A program made the position numbers and the translations under genes. From Notholithocarpus densiflorus (Eukaryota > Streptophyta > Magnoliopsida > Fagales > Fagaceae), in assembly GCA_030021035.2 (NCBI GenBank), contig JARYZH020000173.1, positions 832,950 through 896,949 on the forward strand: a stretch of DNA of 64,000 nucleotides. Direction: 5' to 3'. How positions within the stretch are numbered: the first letter of the stretch is position 1; the number at the start of each line of letters is the position of its first letter. The notes beneath the pieces are model-generated. The model had not been told where the DNA came from, did no database searches, and saw only the letters and a program-made list of their open reading frames with translations. Shown piece after piece: positions 59,001 to 64,000 of this stretch.

Positions 59001-62000
59001 ATTTTTTAGACTTTAAGGGTATTTTGGTCGGTTTGAAGTTGCTTTGCTCATTTTAGAGGATTTTAGGGCATTTTGCTCATTTTAGCAATGTCGAGGTATA
59101 TAATTTAATCATTTTAAATGTTCGGGGTATTTTGGCCGTTTACGAGTTATCGAGATTTGACTGCGCATTCTAGCCGTTTCTAGGGTATTTCGGGTCCTTA
59201 AACTAAGCCAAAAGACACTCGAAGTTTTTGACTTTGGGGGTATTTTGGTCGGTTTCAAGTTGCTTTGCTCATTCTAGGGGATTTAGGGCATTTTGCTCAT
59301 TTTAGCAATGTGTATATTCTAATCATTTTAGATGTTGGAGGAATTTTGGCTGTTTATGAGATATCGAGATTTGACTGCACATTCTAGCTGTTTCACGGGT
59401 ATTTTGGTAAATTTAGAGGTTTTCGGATTATTTTAGTCGTTTTAGAGCTTTTGAGACTATTTTGGTGAATTAAGAGGTTTCGGGGGGGTTTTTGTTTGGA
59501 CATTTTGTGGTTTTGGAGGTATTTTGGAGATTTTGGGAGTATAATGGGCATTCTAGTGATTTCTAGGGTATTTTTTTGACAAAAAAAAAATTATTTTTGA
59601 ACTTAAAATTGCCAAAATATCAAAAAATCGATAAATACACCAAAACCTCTAAAACGACCACCTAGAAATGCCTAAATGAATAAAATGCACCACGAGAGTC
59701 CAAAATCTCCCAAAACCAAAGGAAATGACCAAAATGCCCCCAAAACGACAACAACAACCCAAAAAACTTTAAAAATATTCAAAATACAATTGACACCTAA
59801 AAAATAAGTAAAATACTCTTGAAACCTGAAAATGACCAAAATACACCAAAACTAAGCCAAAATACACTCGATTTTTTAGACTTTGGGGGTATTTTGCTCA
59901 GTTTCAAGTTACTTTGCTCATTCTAGAGGATTTTAGGGCATTTTGCTCATTTTAGCAATGTCAAGGTGTATATTTTAATCATTTTAAATGTTAGGGGTAT
60001 TTTGGCCGTTTACAAGTGTCGAGATTTGACTGCGCATTCTAGCTGTTTTCGGGGTATTTTTGGTCATTTTAGAGGTTTTAGGGTTATTTTAGTCGTTTTT
60101 AAGTTCTCGAGGTAATTTTGGACAATTATTAGGTTTCGGGTGGTTTTTTTTTTTCACATTTTTGTGGTTTTTGAGGTATTTTGGTGATTTTGGAATTATA
60201 ATGGGCATTATAGTGCTTTCCAGGGTATTTATTTTGCCAAAAAAAAAAAAATTTTGCGGTAAAATTTACCAAAATATCAAAAAATCGATAAATACACCAA
60301 AACCTCTAAAACGACCTCCTAGAACAGCCAAAATGACTAAAATGCACCACAAATGTCCAAATTAGGCCAAAACCCTAGAAAATGACAAGAACACCCCTAA
60401 AACGACATCTATATTCCCAGAAACTTTTAAAATGATCAAAATACCATTGAATCCTCATAATAAGCAAAATACCCTTGAAGCCTCTGAAAATGACAAAAAT
60501 ACCCCTAAACTAGGCCAAAAGACACTCGAAGTTTTTGACTTTGGGGGTATTTTGGTCGGTTTCAAGTTGCGTTGCTCATTCTAGGGGATTTAGGGCATTT
60601 TGCTCATTTTAGCAATCTGTATATTCTAATCATTTTAGATGTTGGGGGAATTTTGGCCGTTTACGAGATATCGAGATTGGACTGCACATTTTAGCTGTCT
60701 CAGGTGTATTTTGATAAATTTAGAGGTTTTCGGGTGATTTTAGTCATTTTTGATCTTTTGAGGCTATTTTGGTGAATTAAGAGGTTTCGGAGGGGTTTTT
60801 GTTTGGACATTTTGTGGTTTTGGGGGTATTTTGGTGATTTTGGGAGTATAATGGGCATTATAATGATTTCTAGGATATTTTTTTGTCAAAAAAAAAAATT
60901 TATTTTGCAGTAAGAATTGCCAAAATATCAAAAAAATCGATCAATACACCAAAACCTCAAAAACGACCTCCTAGAACTGCCCAAATGACGAAAATGCACC
61001 ACAATTGTACAAAATTGCCCAAAACCCTAGGAAATGACAAGAACGCCCCTAAAACGACATCCATATTCCCAGAAACTTTTAAAATGATCAAAATACCATT
61101 TAATCCTCATAATTAGCAAAATAACCTTGAAACCTCTGAAAATGACCAAAATACCCCAAAACTAAGCCAAAATACACTCGATTTTTTAGATTTTGGGGGT
61201 ATTTTGCTCGGTTTCAAGTTACTTTGCTCATTCTGGAGGATTTTAGGGCATTTTGCTTATTTTAGCAATGTCGAGGTGTATATTTTAATCATTTTAGATG
61301 TTCGGGGTAATTTGGCCGTTTACGAGTTATCGAGATTTCACTACGCATTCTAGCCGTTTCCGGGGTATTTTTGGTCATTTAAGAGGTTTGAGGGTTATTT
61401 TAGTCGTTTTACAGTTCTCTAGGTAATTTTGAGGAAATTTTGGTTTCGAGTGGTTTTTTTTTTCACATTTTTGTGGTTTTTGGGGTATTTTGGTGATTTT
61501 GGAATTATAATGGGCAGTTTAGTGCTTTCTAGGGTATTTATTTTGTCAAAAAAAAAAACTTTTTTTGCATTAAGATTTGCCAAAATTTCAAAAAATTGAT
61601 AAATACACCAAAATCTCTAAAACGACCCCCTAAAACTGCCAAAATGACTAAAATGCACCACCAATGTCCAAAATATCCCAAAACCCTAGAAAATAACAAG
61701 AAAGCCCCTAAAACGACATCTATACTCCCAGAAACTTTTTAAATGATCAAAATACAATTGAATCCTCATAATAAGCAAAATACCCTTGAAACCTCTGAAA
61801 ATGACAAAAATACCCCTAAACTAAGCCAAAAGACACTCTAAGTTTTTGACTTTGGAGGTATTTTGGTCGGTTTCAAGTTGCTTTGCTCATTCTAGGGGAT
61901 TTAGGGCATTTTGCTCATTTTAGAAATGTGTATATTCTAATCGTCTTAGATGTTGGAGGAATTTTGGCTGTTTACGAGATATCGAGATTTGACTGCACAT

Positions 62001-64000
62001 TCTAGCTGTTTCAGGGGTATTTTGGTAAATTTAGTGGTTTTCGAGTTATTTTAGTCGTTTTAGAGCTTTGGAGGCTATTTTGGTGAATTAAGAGGTTTCG
62101 GAGGGGGGGGTTTGTTTGGACATTTTGTGGTTTTGGGGGTATTTTGGTGATTTTGGGAGTATAATGGGCATTCTAGTGATTTCTAGGGTATTTTTTTGTC
62201 AAAAAAAAAATTTATTTTTGAAGTAAGAATTGCCAAAATATGAAAAAATCGATAAATACACCAAAACCTCTAAAACGACCACCTAGAAATGCCTAAATGA
62301 CTAAAATGCATCACGAAAATCCAAAATCTCCCAAAACCCTAAGAAATGACCAAAACGCCCCCAAAACGACAACAACAACCCAAAAAACTTTACCAATATT
62401 CAAAATACAATTGACACCTAAAAAACAAGCAAAATACTCTTGAAACCTTTGAAAATGACAAAAATACCCCAAAACTAAGCCAAAATACACTCGATTTTTT
62501 AGACTTTGGGGGTATTTTGCTCGGTTTCAAGTTACTTTGCTCATTCTAGAGGATTTTAGGGCATTTTGATCATTTTAGCAATGTCGAAGTGTATATTTTA
62601 ATCATTTTAAATGTTCGGGGTATTTTGGCCGTTTACGAGTTATCGAGATTTGACTGCGCATTCTTGCCGTTTTCGGGGTATTTTTGGTAATTTTAGAGGT
62701 TTTTGGGTTATTTTAGTCGTTTTACAGTTTTCGAGGTAATTTTGGACAATTATTTGGTTTCGGGTGGTTTTTTTTTTCACATTTTTGTGGTTTTTGGGGT
62801 ATTTATGTGATTTTGGAATTATAATGGGCATTATAGTGCTTTCTAGGGTATTTATTTTGCAAAAAAAAAAAAAAATTTGCGGTAAGATTTACCAAAATAT
62901 CAAAAAATCGATAAATACACCAAAATCTCTAAAACGACCCCCTAGAACTGCCAAAATGACTAAAATGCACCACGAATGTCCAAAATAGCCCAAAACCCTA
63001 GAAAATGACAAGAACGCCCCTAAAACGACATCTATATTCCCAGAAATTTTTAAAATCAGCAAAATACCATTGAATCCTCATAATAAGCAAAATACCCTGG
63101 AAACCTCTGAAAATGACAAAAATACCCCTAAACTAGGCCAAAAGACACTCGAAGTTTTTGACTTTGGGGGTATTTTGGTCGGTTTCAAGTTGCTTTGCTC
63201 ATTGCAGGGGATTTAGGGCATTTTGCACATTTTAGCAATGTGTATATTCTAATCAATTTAGATGTTGGGGGAATTTGGTCGTTTGCTAGATATTGAGAAT
63301 TTACTGCACATTCTTGCTGTTTCAGGGGTATTTTGGTAAATTTAAAGGTTTTGGGATGATTTTAGTCGTTTTAGATCTTTTGAGGATATTTTGGTGAATT
63401 AAGAGGTTTCGGGGGGTTTTTGTTTGGACATTTTGTGGTTTTGGGGGTATTTTGGTGATTTTGGGAGTATAATGGGCATTCTAATGATTTCTAGGGTATT
63501 TTTTTTAGGAAAAAAAAAATTATTTTTGCAGTAAGAATTGCCAAAATATCAAAAAATCGATCAATACACCAAAACCTCAAAAACGACCTCCTAGAACTGC
63601 CAAAATGACTAAAATGCACCACGATTGTAAAAAATTGCCCAAAACCCTAGGAAATGACAAGAACTCCCCTAAAACGACATCTATATTCCCAGAAACTTTT
63701 AAAATGATCAAAATACCATTTAATCCTCATAATAAGCAAAATATCCTTGAAACCTCTGAAAATGACAAAAATACCCCAAAACTAAGCCAAAATACACTCG
63801 ATTTTTTAGACTTTGGGGGTATTTTGCTCGGTTTCAAGTTACTTTGCTCATTCTAGAGGATTTTAGGGCATTTTGCTCATTTTAGCAATGTTGAGGTGTA
63901 TATTTTAGTCATTTTAGATGTTCGGGGTAATTTGGCCGTTTACGAGTTATCGAGATTTGACTGCGCATTCTAGCCGTTTCCGGGGTATTTTTGGTCATTT
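50095..64000. repeat. Satellite array, ~655-bp monomer
   Basis: About 23 monomers, complete or partial. Using the GCATTTTGCTC block as phase, they start at 50095, 50755, 51413, 52045, 52687, 53346, 54005, 54667, 55321, 56048, 56450, 57107, 57762, 58414, 59068, 59288, 59938, 60595, 61248, 61906, 62561, 63218 and 63868. Most are 632-662 bp. Those from 55321 (727), 56048 (402) and 59068 (220) are rearranged. The first half of each monomer is T/G-rich (GGTATTTTGG, TTTTAGAGGTTT); the second is A/C-rich (CCAAAATACCCC, AAAACCTCTAAAA) after a T-run/A-run centre. Each half is built from ~20-30-bp degenerate subunits. The array runs off the window. All ORFs inside are repeat artefacts. Confidence 0.93.
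56450..64000. repeat. Higher-order A/B dimer region of the satellite (~1.31 kb)
   Basis: Type A monomers (starts 56450, 57762, 59068, 59938, 61248, 62561, 63868) have a GTCGAGGTGTATA-like segment and a TTTTTTTCACATTTTTGTGG-like block. Type B monomers (57107, 58414, 59288, 60595, 61906, 63218) read AATGTGTATATTCTAATC and GAGATATCGAG/GAGATATTGAG and have GGGTTTTTGTTTGGACATTT. A-to-A distances are 1312, 1306, 1310, 1313 and 1307 bp where the array is intact. The truncated A at 59068 (220 bp) breaks one dimer. Confidence 0.8.

Noticed and set aside
51050..63856. Many 60-120-codon ORFs on both strands in the 50-64 kb region (for example 55058-55426)
   Set aside because: They recur with the satellite period and are low-complexity products of CCAAAAT-type motifs; no family resemblance.

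Overview
This is a repeat-dominated stretch of a plant nuclear genome, almost certainly a woody eudicot. The evidence is Tat/Athila-type Ty3-gypsy and Ty1-copia LTR retrotransposons, plant mobile domain (PMD) reading frames with GT-AG introns, and long AT-rich spacers. Fagaceae (oak, chestnut, beech) is my best guess, from remembered likeness of the TE proteins only. I see no ordinary single-copy host gene, no rRNA or tRNA, and no CRISPR.

Layout. 1-3666: decayed 3' end of an Athila-like element with its 3' LTR. 3667-4701: reverse-transcriptase remnant of another gypsy element, cut by a long LTR (4702-6837, 'LTR A') that opens element H. H is non-autonomous in what survives. It carries an antisense PMD pseudogene (7644-8968), was hit by a 2.5-kb solo LTR (9342-11866, TSD aaaat), and then by element M.

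Element M (12718-42575, minus strand, TSD cccat) is a ~30-kb nested Tat-lineage element. It runs from right to left: 5' LTR, PBS, gag, protease, RT, RNase H, a second RNase H and integrase, then a long 3' region and the 3' LTR. The 3' region holds two antisense (plus-strand) gene-like units, a DUF7745-like ORF and a six-exon PMD gene, plus 38-bp and 73-bp tandem repeats. M was itself invaded by a gag-only copia element with a second ORF (27480-35001, TSD tattg/cattg) and by two solo LTRs (24025-25319, TSD ataat; 15537-16932, TSD gttgt).

Right of M lie the 3' tail of H with a different truncated LTR ('LTR B', 42702-~43195), a deleted Tat element T (gag fragment, 78-bp minisatellite, LTR 45640-46428), 3.2 kb of AT-rich relic sequence, a truncated copia LTR, and a ~13.9-kb satellite array (50095 to the window end). 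The satellite monomer is ~655 bp; from ~56450 it is organised as ~1.31-kb A/B dimers. Each monomer is GT-rich in its first half and AC-rich in its second.

Most relevant to novelty: two distinct retroelements here carry intron-containing PMD genes antisense to themselves, an arrangement in which the gene's introns would not be spliced out of the retroelement's own RNA. All coding units are broken. Many of the breaks are TAG codons where the family context suggests CAG, as expected from decay of methylated CHG sites. TE lineage names are from motif recognition, not database searches.
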